From the NCBI GenBank assembly GCA_018292915.2, contig JACVVK020000001.1, positions 1,047,501 through 1,111,500 on the forward strand: DNA of 64,000 nucleotides. Direction: 5' to 3'. Both the position numbers and the translations under genes were made by a program. The DNA comes from Batillaria attramentaria. Its lineage: Eukaryota; Mollusca; Gastropoda; Batillariidae. The notes under the pieces were generated by a model. The model had not been told where the DNA came from and searched no databases. It worked only from the letters and a program-made list of their open reading frames with translations. This document shows, piece after piece, positions 31,332 through 41,879 of the stretch. How positions within the stretch are numbered: position 1 is the first letter of the stretch; each line of letters starts with the position of its first letter.

Positions 31332-32302
31332 ACGTCTACATGCGACTATCCCCTGAGACTTTATAACCACACGAGGTTCACATGCGACTATCCTCTGAGA
31401 CTTTATCACCACACGGGGTTCCCATGCGACTATCCCCTGAGACTTTATTACCACACGAGGTTCCCATGCGACTATCCCCTGAGACTTTATAACCACACGA
31501 GGTTCCCATGCGACTATCCCCTGAGACTTTATCACCACACGAGGTTCCCATGCGACTGTCCCCTGAGACTTTATAACCACACGAGGTTCCCATGCGACTA
31601 TCCCCTGAGACTTTATCACCACACGAGGTTCCCATGCGACTATCCCCTGAGACTTTATAACCACACGAGGTTCCCATGCGACTATCCCCTGAGACTTTAT
31701 CACCACACGAGGTTCCCATGCGACTGTCCCCTGAGACTTTATAACCACACGAGGTTCCCATGCGACTATCCCCTGAGACTTTATCACCACACGAGGTTCC
31801 CATGCGACTATCCCCTGAGACTTTATCACCACGGGGAGCCGGGGTGGTCGAATGATAGAGCGTTGGACTTCTAATGCTCGGGTCGTGAGTTCGATCCCGG
31901 CTGGAGCCAAATATTTGTGCTGGCTTCTTTGATATCACCCTATGTGGTGGAAAAGGACGTTAAACCCCCAAACACCCACACCCCCACCCTTTATCACCAC
32001 GCGAGGTTCACATGCGACTATCCCCTGAGATGTTATCACCACGCGAGGTTCACATGCGACTATCCCCTGAGACTTTATCACCAAACGAGGTTCACATGCG
32101 ACTATCCCCTGAGACTGTATCACCACACGAGGTTCCCATGCGACTACCCCCTGAGACTTTATAACCACGCGAGGTTCACATGCGACTATCCCTAAGGCTT
32201 TATAACCACACGAGGTTCACATGCGACTATCCCGTGAGACTTTGTCACCATGCGAGGTTCACATGCGACTATCCCCTGAGACTTTATTACCACACGAGGT
32301 TC
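31332..32302. repeat. 42-bp minisatellite, about 19 units
   Basis: The unit is CATGCGACTATCCCCTGAGA plus CTTTATCACCACACGAGGTT plus CC, 42 bp. Twelve units lie before and seven after an inserted SINE-A. Left of the SINE the tandem shows dimeric order (ATAACC and ATCACC alternate). A rarer variant (GACTGTC) sits at 31555 and 31723, exactly four units apart, so turnover occurs in 84- and 168-bp blocks. Because 42 is divisible by 3, the minus strand has a long 14-residue repeat frame (VVIKSQGIVAWEPR) without evidence of being a gene. Right-hand units are more diverged. Confidence 0.97.
31833..31988 (+). mobile_element. SINE-A inserted in the minisatellite
   Basis: GGGGAGCCGGGGTGGTCGAA head, B box GAGTTCGATCCC (one base short) and body missing TTTCATCGTTGCCCCG. 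The exact 12-bp flanking repeat CTTTATCACCAC (31821-31832, 31989-32000) could be a target duplication or simply adjacent array units. Confidence 0.95.
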
Positions 32303-32938
32303 TGTCAGGACACCGACAATTGAGGTCTATGGAGATTAATTAGTATACATTCCGATGCGTTACGCATACACGACCTATTCTAATCTTAGCACGCATACAG
32401 TCCCGTCGCCAAAACCTGCCGGCGACCCGCCGCACCATCAGTAAAAAGATATTTCCGTGCGTTCACGCGCGTCTCTACAAAGGCAGAATGTCTGTTTCAT
32501 GCGACAAAGCAACAGAAGACACTTTCAATTTTCAGGGATCTGACTTCATCAAAAGTCGACTGCAAGGCGTGGTGGTGAGACAAGTGCCGTAGAAAATCGC
32601 GCAGGCAGTGGTTCCGGGGAAGGACAGTGCGATTAACCAGGAAAGCTTTATCTCTGAACGCTTTGGACGGTTTTTTCTGTCTGGGGGTTAATCCTTAGTC
32701 TCGACGTAATATTTTCTGATGATAACAAAATGCAGGCTGGACGTTCATCGAGTCGCCTGAACGGAGCCAGGGAACCTCGTGACTCCTTGCCCCTTCTTCC
32801 CGTTCTACCCCCTCCCCTCCCCTTCCCTTCTCTGTGCCCTGTCATATCCTCCATCTCACCCCTTTACCCGGATCTTGCTGCTCCCTAACCTCTCTCAGAT
32901 TTCTCTACAGGGAACATCATAAGTTCCTTGTTACATAC
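32303..32938. other. unassigned
   Basis: No gene or shared repeat recognised. Confidence 0.3.
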
Positions 32939-32939
32939 G

Positions 32940-33118
32940 GGGAGCCGGGGTGGCCGAATGGTAGAGCGTTGGACTTCCAATGCTCGGGTCGTGAGTTCGA
33001 ATCCCGGTTGGGGGCCAAATATTTGTGCTGGCTTTTTCATCGTTGCCCCGTCTTCGATATCACCCTTACGTGGTGGAAAAGGACGTTAAACTCCCAAACA
33101 CCCATCCCACCCGCCCTT
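32940..33118 (+). mobile_element. SINE-A, full length
   Basis: Complete A box (TGGCCGAATGGTAGAGCG), B box (GAGTTCGAATCCC), body and tail. Target duplication CTTGTTACATACG at 32927-32939 and 33119-33131. The cleanest full-length copy in the window. Confidence 0.97.
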
Positions 33119-33321
33119 CTTGTTACATACGCTCTTACGATAATGCAGTTCCAGTCATTAATTTTTCGCAAGAATGATGCCTTTTTAGGCAGTTTTCGTC
33201 ATAGTTTTATCATTTGTCGGGAATTTTTGTTGTTGTTGCTACTGTTGTGTTGTTATGCTGATGTGAATCTTGTAAGTGCCCAAGAAAGGGCAGTATGAAC
33301 AGAATGGATTATTATCATTCA

Positions 33322-33726
33322 ATATAATAATAATAATAATAATGAGTATTGTATAGGCGCTTTACCCAATTTCATGAATCGGCTCAAAGCGCCGCGAACT
33401 GAACCCAACACGCACGCTCACGTGAATCACACGCATTCTCTCACACGCTTGACATAAACACATTACAATCACGTGGTGCGAAGGGTCAGCTCAGCTATTT
33501 AAATTTCGGGATTTAGAATTGCATTTATTTTTCAAATTTGGTAGGCTGAACATTTCCAAAGCAGAGGGGGAGGAAGCCGGAGTACCCGGAGAGAACCCCC
33601 GACGATCGGCCCGAATGAACGGTGCCACATACGAGAAGGAAAAATTCTTTGCCCCGAGTGGGACTCGAACCCCTGACCTCTCGCATTGGTGACAGGTCTC
33701 TTAACCACTAGACCATCGACCGCCCC
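33322..33726 (-). mobile_element. SINE-C, full length, minus strand
   Basis: On the minus strand from 33726: tRNA-like head GGGGCGGTCGATGGTCTAGT with A box TGGTCTAGTGGTTAAG and B box GGGGTTCGAGTCCC. A middle region with GGGTACTCCGGCTTCC and an AT-rich body follow. The 3' hairpin GGCGCTTT...AAAGCGCC then leads to TATACAATACTC and (ATT)n. The tail hairpin matches the LINE-T type. The second copy at 58317-58550 lacks the head. Confidence 0.85.
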
Positions 33727-33764
33727 ATAGTCGTCATATACTATGAAAGGGGCTGATGTTACCA

Positions 33765-33860
33765 TATTTTATGCTCACAGATCGTTCTCAGCTGTTTTCG
33801 TGGTAGCTATCATCACGCCACTTCTAAACGCACCTGACCACTGACAGCGTCTGAAATGCT
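33765..33860 (-). repeat. repeat F copy 1
   Basis: Minus strand: AGTGCCAGCATTTCAGACGC, GTGGCGTGATGATAG, ACCACGAAAACAGCTGAGAA, CGATCTGTGAGCAT. Also at 45750-45870 and 50815-50940, with fragments at 47140-47170, 52489-52516 and 15708-15722. Confidence 0.75.
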
Positions 33861-33864
33861 GGCA

Positions 33865-33983
33865 CTAATGACAATGACAATGACAATGACAATGACAAAC
33901 CTTTATTTTTCAACGGTAGAAGATTTTGGCCATCGGCCAGTTTACAACCTTGCCGTTGCTAAACTACAGAAATTTAGTAAGGA

Positions 33984-34060
<77 letters not shown>

Positions 34061-34430
34061 TTATAATTATAATCATCATTATAAAACTGAATGATACATT
34101 GTAAAAAGATGTGTTTGATGACATGGATGCTGCATAATACTGGGGGCAAATAATTGTACAATGTACATGAGAAAATTAATGGTCTATTGTATATGTGAAA
34201 ATAGGTAAATAAAAAGCCTTTCCTTAAAGGTGGTAAGTGATGGGGCTGTCCTGACAAGAAGAGGCAGCGAGTTCCATAAAATGGTTCCAGAATATGAACT
34301 AAGCCAACAGAAGCGTACTTGAGGACACAGCGACCACGTGAACGCTCCAGTAGTGAAACAACAGTCCTACAATTTGATTGTTTGACCACCGGCCCACACA
34401 AAATGGAAACAAAGTACATGTAGTGCCGCA
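33865..34430 (-). mobile_element. LINE-G 3' end with ORF2 C-terminus and (GT)n in the 3' UTR
   Basis: From 34430 down: RTWSLCPQVRFCWLSSYSGT then ILWNSLPLLVRTAPSLTTFK and ERLFIYLF, an excellent ORF2 C-terminus (W-N-S-L-P ... A-P-S-L-x-T-F-K). Then UTR with a GT array (33986-34059), CAACGGCAAG...CTACCGTTG stem, AATAAAG and a TCATTG tandem tail (33865-33897). The frame is open over this last part. Confidence 0.82.
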
Positions 34431-34545
34431 TTAAGAGCTGTACTAATCATCAAGATAGAGTATTTCGAGCGTACATCCGCACTCACGAGCGAAACTGTTC
34501 CAAAACATGAGTTGACTTAGCGAAGATGGAATTAGGCCGTTTAAT
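34431..34545 (-). repeat. repeat E copy 1
   Basis: Minus strand: CTAAGTCAACTCATGTTTTG, GAACAGTTTCGCTCGTGAGT, GTACGCTCGAAATACTC and GATGATTAGTACAGCTC. The same order is seen at 62005-62115 and, in part, at 46284 and 51577. Confidence 0.75.
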
Positions 34546-34549
34546 TACC

Positions 34550-34682
34550 CCTCTCACATCCACCTTGCTCAGTCGTTAGCAGTCTTTAAGTCCCACCTTA
34601 AAACACATCTCGTCTCCATGCAGTAGAACCATCCCCCCCCCCATGCCCCTACCCTCCCGCTATCCATGCCACCTGCAAAAAA

Positions 34683-34760
<78 letters not shown>

Positions 34761-34880
34761 GTACGTTATATACGTTCATGTTTTTTGTATGTTATGTGTA
34801 GTTTATGCACGCGCCCTGAGCTCTTGTGATGTGGGGCGCCACAAATACCCTTTATCATTATTATTATTATCAACCACCTT
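34550..34880 (+). mobile_element. LINE-T 3' end, complete from ORF2 stop to tail
   Basis: The frame HIHLAQSLAVFKSHLKTHLV, then SMQ and stop at 34626, is an ORF2 C-terminus. It is followed by a short C-rich stretch, a TG array (34685-34759), UTR, hairpin GCGCCC...GGGCGC (34811-34839), ACAAATACCC and (ATT)n. The clearest example here of a microsatellite lying inside a LINE 3' UTR. Confidence 0.8.
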
Positions 34881-35366
34881 AACTGATAAGTCTTTACTGA
34901 TGGACAAATACACATAGTCACACGCATTTTCTAGTCCCAGCTGCTGTACATCACTTTAACAACGATTTTCACTTTTCCCCAGACATTTAAATGCAAAAAA
35001 GAACTTCACAGTTATTTTAATGAAATGCACAAAGTGACGAATGTAAAATACGGATTTACAAGACCGACGCCAGTGGCGCCCCTCTTGTTCCTACATCTGA
35101 CGTCATCAAAGTGAAGACAGGACGACATTTATTGCAAGAAATTCTTTACGTCAAAGTCACCTCAAGGTGCTTCAGTCGCCCTTTTCTTCCATTTCCCTGA
35201 TCATGATTTTTTTCCCCTTGGTTCAGTTCAGCTCAGTTCACTTCAACCGTGTGATTTCTTTAGGCCGCAAGTTAAAAGTGCCGAAATATAGTAATGCCGT
35301 TCACCAGTCCGAGAACTACAACAACTGCGGTGTAACACGCAGTATGTACTCAGTCCCCACTGTTAA
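34881..35366. other. unassigned
   Basis: GGTTCAGTTCAGCTCAGTTC at 35220-35239 may be an inverted retrotransposon tail; otherwise nothing recognised. Confidence 0.25.
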
Positions 35367-36640
35367 GTGCCCCTGGTCTAAGCAGCTTGAGGCCAGAAGT
35401 GCTCCGGGTCCAAGTAGCGTGAGGCTGGAAGTGCCCCGGGTCAATGCAGCTTGAGACTAGAAGTGCTCGAGGCATATTAAGCAGCTTGAGGCTAGAAGTG
35501 CCACGGGTCTAAGCAGCTTGAGGCTAAAAATGCCCCGGGTCAATGCAGCTTGAGGCTAGACCTGCTCCGGGTCCAAGTAGCTTGAGGCTGGAAGTGCCAC
35601 GGGTCTAAGCAGCTTGGGGCTAAAAATGCCCCGGGTCAATGCAGCTTGAGACCAGACCTGCTCCGGGTCCAAGTAGCTTGAGGCTGGAAGTGCCACGGGT
35701 CTAAGCAGCTTGGGGCTAAAAATGCCCCGGGTCAATGCAGCTTGAGACTAGACCTGCTCCGGGTCCAAGTAGCTTGAGGCTGGAAGTGCCCCGGGTCAAT
35801 GCAGCTTGAGGCTGGAAGTGTTCCGGGTCCAAGCAGCTTGAGACTAGAACTGCTCTAAGTAGCTTGAGGCTGGAAGTGCCCCGGGTCAATGCAGCTTGAG
35901 ACCAGACCTGCTCCGGGTCCAAGGAGCTTGAGGCTGGAAGTGCCACGGGTCTAAGCAGCTTGGGGCTAAAAATGCCCCGGGTCAATGCAGCTTGAGACTA
36001 GACCTGCTCCGGGTCCAAGTAGCTTGAGGCTGGAAGTGCCCCGGGTCAATGCAGCTTGAGACTAGAAGTGCTATGAGTCCAAGCAGCTTGAGACCAGAAC
36101 TGCTCTAAGTAGCTTGAGGCTGGAAGTGCCCCGAGTCAATGCAGCTTGAGACTAGAAGTGCTATGAGTCCAAGCAGCTTGAGACCAGAACTGCTCTAAGT
36201 AGCTTGAGGCTGGAAGTGCCCCGGGTCAATGAAGCTTGAGACTAGAACTGCTCTGGGTCCAAGTAGCTTGAGGCTGGAAGTGCCCCGGGTCAATGAAGCT
36301 TGAGACTAGAACTGCTCTGGGTCCAAGTAGCTTGAGGCTGGAAGTGCCCCGGGTCAGTGAAGCTTGAGACTAGAACTGCTCCGGGTCAAAGTAGCTTGAG
36401 GCTGGAAGTGCCCCGGGTCAATGAAGCTTGAGACTAGAACTGCTCCGGGTCCAAGTAGCTTGAGGCTGGAAGTGCCCCGGGTCAGTGAAGCTTGAGACTA
36501 GAACTGCTCTGGGTCCAAGTAGCTTGAGGCTGGAAGTGCCCCGGGTCAGTGAAGCTTGAGACTAGAACTGCTCCGGGTCCAAGTAGCTTGAGGCTGGAAG
36601 TGTCCCGGGTCAATGCAGCTTGAGGCTAGAAGTGCCAGGG
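35367..36640 (+). repeat. 32-bp satellite array, about 39 monomers with higher-order structure
   Basis: Monomer types alternate: AAGTGCCCCGGGTCAATGCA plus GCTTGAGRCTRG, and AACTGCTCCGGGTCCAAGTA plus GCTTGAGGCTGG, giving a 64-bp dimer. Between about 35500 and 36000 a four-monomer unit (with CCACGGGTCTAAGCAG and GGGGCTAAAAATG variants) recurs. From 36210 to 36620 the dimer is nearly homogeneous, with AATGAAGCTT and AGTGAAGCTT variants. No unique spacers, so not CRISPR-like. Confidence 0.97.
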
Positions 36641-36802
36641 AGTCGAACGATCCAGCGAGTACACCTGCCATGTAATCGTGCACATCACGTCAGGCGTCAT
36701 AAGCACAGGCACTGGTACCCGTGGAATGCCTTTCGGCCTATGCTGTGGTGGTGGCAACCTCACTACTTGGCTCATTAACTGAATGCACGAAATAATTATC
36801 CC

Positions 36803-36882
36803 GCTGGTAGCCGAGCTGCTAGAGCACTGGACTTTCAATGATTGGGTCTGGAGTTCGAAACGTTTGTGTTGGCGTTTTCAAT
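36803..36882 (+). mobile_element. tRNA-like SINE fragment
   Basis: CTGGTAGCCGAGCTGCTAGA resembles an A box and GGAGTTCGAAACG a B box. TTTGTGTTGGCGTTTTCA follows as in SINE-A, but the 3' part is lost. Confidence 0.6.
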
Positions 36883-37500
36883 TCAATTCATTCACTACTA
36901 TCTTGAACTGAACCTCTCCCAAACCCACCATCATGCGTGGAAAATCTGTAGCAACTAACAACTAACCAACCAACCATGTAAACCAACCAGTTTACCAACG
37001 GCAGCCAACCAACCAGGAAACCAGCCAAGCACAAAATGTCGCTCTCAGCCCGTCTGGGATCCTTAGTCCTAAAACCACTTCGCTAAGAGATTCATCATTC
37101 AAAGTTTTCATTTGAAAAACACACACACACACACACAAACACCACCACAACAACAACAACAAACAAAAGAGTAATGTGAAGACTGCACAGTCCTTCAGGA
37201 TAGCTGAAAGAATGCTGCGTGACTCCACGAAAAAGATGTAATGCCCCTACACACGTATACAGTCGACTTCAAACGGCGCGAGACATCCGAAGACGAGCGG
37301 AGCCAATGCAGTGTGTGAAGCAGCCAGTGGTCCGTGACCAAAACCAGCACAATACCGGAATGTTTATGGCACTTGCGATAGCTCTTCTGTTCAGCTGGGC
37401 CTGAATAGCACAAATTATCAGCAGCTGTAAAGTTATTGTCGGGGGACTCAGCTGACCAGAAAAAAATGGCACAGCAAGCTCCGCTGAACTTGACGCTTCC
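36883..37500. other. unassigned
   Basis: Local AACCAACCA-type short repeats at 36955-37030. No gene seen. Confidence 0.3.
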
Positions 37501-37541
37501 AGGGGGACCCCCCCCCCCAAAAAAAAAAAAAAAAAAAAAAT
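37501..37541. repeat. C-run and A-run
   Basis: About 12 C followed by about 22 A. Confidence 0.95.
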
Positions 37542-37599
37542 CACGCCAAAAACACGGTGCTAAGCTGGCTTATTTGTAGAAGAAGTTTCGGCAGAGATA

Positions 37600-37664
37600 G
37601 CAGTCGGCAAAATACCGTCGTTGGTAAATGTGCTCTCGGACAAAATACTGTGGTTGGTAAATGT

Positions 37665-37700
<36 letters not shown>
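37600..37700. repeat. duplicated phrase and (CT)n
   Basis: GGCAAAATACCGTCGTTGGT and GACAAAATACTGTGGTTGGT are tandem 39-bp copies, each followed by AAATGTGCTCTC. The second runs into a CT array (37664-37698). Confidence 0.85.
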
Positions 37701-37702
<2 letters not shown>

Positions 37703-37860
37703 AGGATGATTTATGCGAATGCCTGAATGCTTAACACATAACGTACCGCGCACGGGGATTCCCCGTTCGTACAGTTCTCTGCCCACCGCATCTGTCTTTT
37801 CATTATTTTTGTTTGTACATAATTATTACTGAGAGGTGTCATTCTGACTAAAGCTTCCAG

Positions 37861-37958
37861 CTGGGGGCAAACATTTGTGTTGGCCAAATTCTCGTTACAC
37901 TGTCTTTGGATCACCCATACATGGTTGAAAAGGACGTTAAAACTCCCAAACACCCAGC
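37861..37958 (+). mobile_element. SINE-A, 5'-truncated
   Basis: Starts at GCTGGGGGCAAACATTTGTG and runs through GGTTGAAAAGGACGTTAAAA to CCAAACACCCAG. tRNA head missing. Confidence 0.88.
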
Positions 37959-38126
37959 GTCTAACTGAAGCTGTACTGAGCTTCCAGTCCTCGGTACTTG
38001 GGCAGGGTCCTTCCGAACAGTGTGAACAAAGTGCGAACAAATGCTCGGGCAGGGGAATAGATTCTTGCATAACTTGCCCGGTACGAACTGAGTGTAAATG
38101 GTGATACCTTTCTGCGACGTCATCGC

Positions 38127-38130
<4 letters not shown>

Positions 38131-38159
<29 letters not shown>
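38131..38159. repeat. (CT)n
   Basis: About 14 CT units. Confidence 0.95.
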
Positions 38160-38160
<1 letters not shown>

Positions 38161-38842
38161 CGTTCGTCGCCGGTTTTGGCTCCATGTCAGCGGGGTCAGC
38201 GTGTTCTCTTTTAACGTCTTCGCGTACAGATTTTTTGTTTATCCCTCATCTCAGCAATTTACGTTTGCCGCTGCTCTCTCCATGAACAAACTGAGATAAA
38301 TAGCGATGTCTTCTCATGTGTTCTTTTGTCTCCTATTAAAAGCTCCTGATTAAAAAATTCGGGAATAAAATTTGTCTTGTCTATCGTTCTCTGAGCATGT
38401 TTTGAGTTCTTGGATATTCTGCTCCATCTCAATCTCAGGGGCACGCGATCTCAGCCCAGAGAAAACAAGCGGACATCCTCGCCGGTCGGGCGAGCATGAT
38501 GGATGGCCTGCGCCTAGGAAGATCAGAAGCGGTAAAGAGCCATTATACCCACAGACCTCCTGCAGAACAGAGGCGTCCAACGAGGCGGTGGCAGACGATC
38601 GACACTGAAAGTAAAAGGGCACGACAGGAATTAAACATTGGAACAGTCTGAAATACGACACTGGAGGGATTCATTTCAAGTCGACTGAAATTCAATTCAG
38701 TTCACCCAATACAACTTTTTTTATTTGATAAACTTTCATAACGTTTGCTTACTTATCTATTTCTGATAAATAGGGGTGGAGCGTTTATGGGTTTTTTTCC
38801 GATCGCTAAGATATCTTAAACCGAACTGACACCCCACCCCCC
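38160..38842. other. unassigned
   Basis: GGGAATAAAATTTGTCTTGTC at 38361-38381 resembles a LINE-G tail (AATAAA plus TTGTC repeats) but lacks a hairpin. No gene seen. Confidence 0.25.
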
Positions 38843-38843
38843 T

Positions 38844-38911
<68 letters not shown>
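38843..38911. repeat. (CA)n microsatellite
   Basis: About 33 CA units. Confidence 0.97.
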
Positions 38912-38912
<1 letters not shown>

Positions 38913-39314
38913 GTTATCCCTTTCCATACAACCTATACAGAGATAGTACCAATGACCTTTCCGGTTGTAAAAGGCGTTTAAGGGTTGGCGGTTGAAGGTG
39001 GCTGGTGGGAGGAGGGAAATCTCACTTTCTCAGGCGAGGGACGAGGTGCAAGCCAATAAACTGACCACTCACAATGTGAGTCAAGTACCAGGACAGGTCT
39101 GTGAGCGAGACGGCTGTCCCATACATTACTGTCCACGCGGTCACCTGTCTGGCCCTGACGCTCGCGGGCCGTGAGGTAGGAGCCAGCCCCGTATTAGTAT
39201 CTCGTCATGTTTACTGGCCACTTTGTGTCCATCCCCTGCACGTCTAGAAAATAGACGACTCCACTCAGCGAGCCCTGGGGCTAAAACTCCCGCCCCTTTA
39301 CTTTGCCGTGCCCT

Positions 39315-39405
39315 TTGACGCTAGAGGTGTCCCGGGTCTAAGCAGCTTTGGGCTGGAAGTGCCCCGGGTCAATGCATCTCAAAGCTAAAAGTACTCGGGA
39401 GAATA
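39315..39405 (+). repeat. isolated monomers of the 32-bp satellite
   Basis: GTGTCCCGGGTCTAAGCAGC, then TTTGGGCTGGAAGTGCCCCG and GGTCAATGCATCTCAAAGCT: two and a half diverged monomers, about 2.7 kb beyond the main array. Confidence 0.85.
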
Positions 39406-39422
39406 CATCTGGTTTATTACGG

Positions 39423-39562
39423 TGGAGCTTTCGGCTCTCAGTGCTCGGGTCGTGAGTTCGAATCCCGGCTGGGGCCAAATGTTTATACTGGTCTTTTTCT
39501 CGTTGTCCCGTCGTCCGTTGGTTGTGGAAAAGGACGTTAAACTGCCAAACAATCACCGACCC
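39423..39562 (+). mobile_element. SINE-A, truncated head
   Basis: CTCTCAGTGCTCGGGTCGTG, B box GAGTTCGAATCCC, body, then GTGGAAAAGGACGTTAAACT. The A-box half is replaced by unrelated sequence. Confidence 0.9.
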
Positions 39563-40331
39563 GTGTAGACACTGTCTGTCGATCAATATCAGAGTATCAG
39601 CAGCCGGGAAAAATTGTTGACAAACGCGGCGAGTTTGACCATGGGTTTTGTTCGAACTCGTCTCTACGGTGAGCTCACGTGACGTCACAACAACAAACTG
39701 TCCTGAACTCTACTATAGTTCCGAAACACCAGGCAATGCATGCGCACAACAGACGTGCGATCTTTGAGTCTGTCCATCAAAGATCTGTGACCCCCCTGTC
39801 TTATCTCTCCGAGGCAGTTAGTAGGTCGATCTCAACGCTGTCTTTATGATCGGCAGTTCTTATTTGTTCAGCTGTCCGTCGCCCTTTGTTTCTGGTGCTT
39901 GTGGCGTGTCACAGGTCACTGCTCCACTTCGTCAAGAGTTCGTGTGTCCTTCACAATGATGTTAGTTGACGGGCGCTGAGCAGTGTACAGTGTATTTTGC
40001 ACACACTCACATATCTGAGTTGATTGCCTCAGTGACAATAATATTTTGATTTTGCTGAGCTGAAGGAGGCTAACTTGTAAACAAAGCTAAGCTGAGCGAA
40101 GTGTAAACCGTGTTTTCCGGTAGTACTTAAAGACGCTCTTGTTGGTTTGAGCAATCCGCACAGTCTTAAAAGAAAAAGTTTGAAACAGATATAGCTACTG
40201 TTGCATGTGTTAGTTGAAGAGTAATTCAGACATACAAAGCTTCTTAGTTTTTACGTTTCTTCTCAGCACAATTGATATTTTAAGTGAAACGCGAGCTGGA
40301 GAAAAAAATGTAGTATTGAAATTAGCGTAAA
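39563..40331. other. unassigned
   Basis: No gene or shared repeat recognised. Confidence 0.3.
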
Positions 40332-40336
40332 ATGCA

Positions 40337-40356
40337 CCCCCCCCCCCCCCCCCCCG
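40337..40356. repeat. poly-C run
   Basis: About 19 C. Confidence 0.95.
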
Positions 40357-40636
40357 GAAAGCCTTGAATGAAACACAATGAAGGTAATCACGCTCAGCAG
40401 TTGACGTGTGCTCGTAAAACTGTCATGAGACACCAAGAAACAGTGACGTCAGTGAATGACGTCAAAGCAATATTTTGAATTAATACATTCTTTGAGGAAG
40501 ACAGTTTAGACTTGTAAGGTTTGCAAAAATAATGCCGCGGTAATGTCGATTTGGCTGTTTCAATTACGACGAGAAATAACGGAGATACTGAGAATCCCGA
40601 CTGCCATGAAATATATCACGTCGCTAGGCCAGGATC

Positions 40637-40639
<3 letters not shown>

Positions 40640-40676
<37 letters not shown>
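40640..40676. repeat. (CT)n
   Basis: About 18 CT units next to a SINE-B 3' end. Confidence 0.96.
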
Positions 40677-40678
<2 letters not shown>

Positions 40679-40694
40679 CCCCATTTCTTTTTGC

Positions 40695-41045
40695 CGGTTC
40701 CATTGGTGTTCCTCCCAGGTAAGCTTAATGGGTGGAATCCACAGAGGGCTCGGAAGCTGGGGCAAATTTTATTAATGCATGATGATGGAGATGAGTATGA
40801 TGGTCAGATGATGCTATGGAGGTCCGTGTGGTTTGGGACTGCGGGACAGGGCCGCATTTCACGCTTCCTGTCATAAATATCCCGACATTAACCAGGCACC
40901 TGTGATGCCGGCCGTATAATCATCCACATCATAAGACGTGTCATACCAAGGGAAGCACCCCCAAAAGTCGCACCCGTGAAGTGGGTGAATCTCGGCTGTG
41001 TGGCAACAGTCTCCCCATTGGGCCCGTTTTCTCTTTCATGGGTAC
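40695..41045 (-). mobile_element. SINE-B copy 1, minus strand, head missing
   Basis: Aligns throughout with 54600-54935: GGTGTTCCTCCCAGGTAA, GGGTGGAATCCAC, TATGGAGGTCCGTGTGGTTT, GGGACTGCGGGACAGGGCCG, CATCATAAGACGTGTCATAC, CCGTGAAGTGGGTGAATC. The tRNA-like head present at 54980-55050 is absent, so it is 5'-truncated. Confidence 0.88.
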
Positions 41046-41352
41046 AAGAAAGAGGCTCCCTAAAATGTTAATAGCGAAAACCGTTGGAGACTGCATCACC
41101 ACACGCATTACACAAAACCAAAAGCGTCTGCTATTACAAGTATTAGGCTTATAATTTTATAGCGTCGCGGCCATGCACTCATTGACTAGAAGAGTTTCAG
41201 GCTGTTTCGAGCTGTTCGCGTGACAAGGACACGTCAGTTTATTGCTTAATACAGGGGGGCTCTGTTACTGGGAGGGTGCATGTGCACACAAAGCGCAACA
41301 GGAGTTGTCTTCTGTGAAGTCATTATCTTGGAAACTGCTCGTTTAGATTTCG

Positions 41353-41480
<128 letters not shown>

Positions 41481-41792
41481 AACAAACACAAAACAAACAC
41501 AATGCAGTGCGTGTGGTTTGTGTTTTTTAACATTACAGGCGCTGGTTCGATACGGTTTGAACTGGCTTTAAAAAATAACGTGAACAGCCTCGTCATTGTA
41601 GTGTCTAATAAAGAAGTCAGTACTGTCTTACGTGACTAATTCAGGTGACAGAAACTACGTTTTCTTTGCGTTTCCGTCCCAAGACAACATTCGTCTGGTC
41701 TCCTGGAGTGTTATAATAGCTTTTTCTAAGTTTCTAAGCGCAAAGTTCTGTATTCGCCAGTGTCTCTTAGCAGACTACTATAGGTGACAGAA

Positions 41793-41793
<1 letters not shown>

Positions 41794-41834
<41 letters not shown>
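41794..41834. repeat. (GT)n microsatellite
   Basis: About 20 GT units, then TTTG- and GTT-rich sequence. Confidence 0.96.
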
Positions 41835-41837
<3 letters not shown>

Positions 41838-41879
41838 TTTTGGTGTGTTTGTTTATTGTTCTTGTTGTTGTTGTTTTTT

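Noticed and set aside
31311..31910. Long minus-strand open frame with a 14-residue repeat (VVIKSQGIVAWEPR)
   Set aside because: It is the translation of the 42-bp minisatellite. Its openness follows from a unit length divisible by three, a neighbouring frame is equally open, and a SINE forms one end.
32940..33015. tRNA genes at the SINE heads
   Set aside because: Heads have A and B boxes but no acceptor-stem pairing or proper anticodon arm, and all are joined to the same non-tRNA body.
35367..36640. CRISPR-like array
   Set aside because: Units are contiguous 32-bp monomers without unique spacers, in eukaryotic repeat DNA and with no cas genes.
38350..38385. Additional LINE-G tail (AATAAAATTTGTCTTGTC)
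   Set aside because: No hairpin before the poly-A-like signal and only two tail repeats; left as a note in the gap entry.
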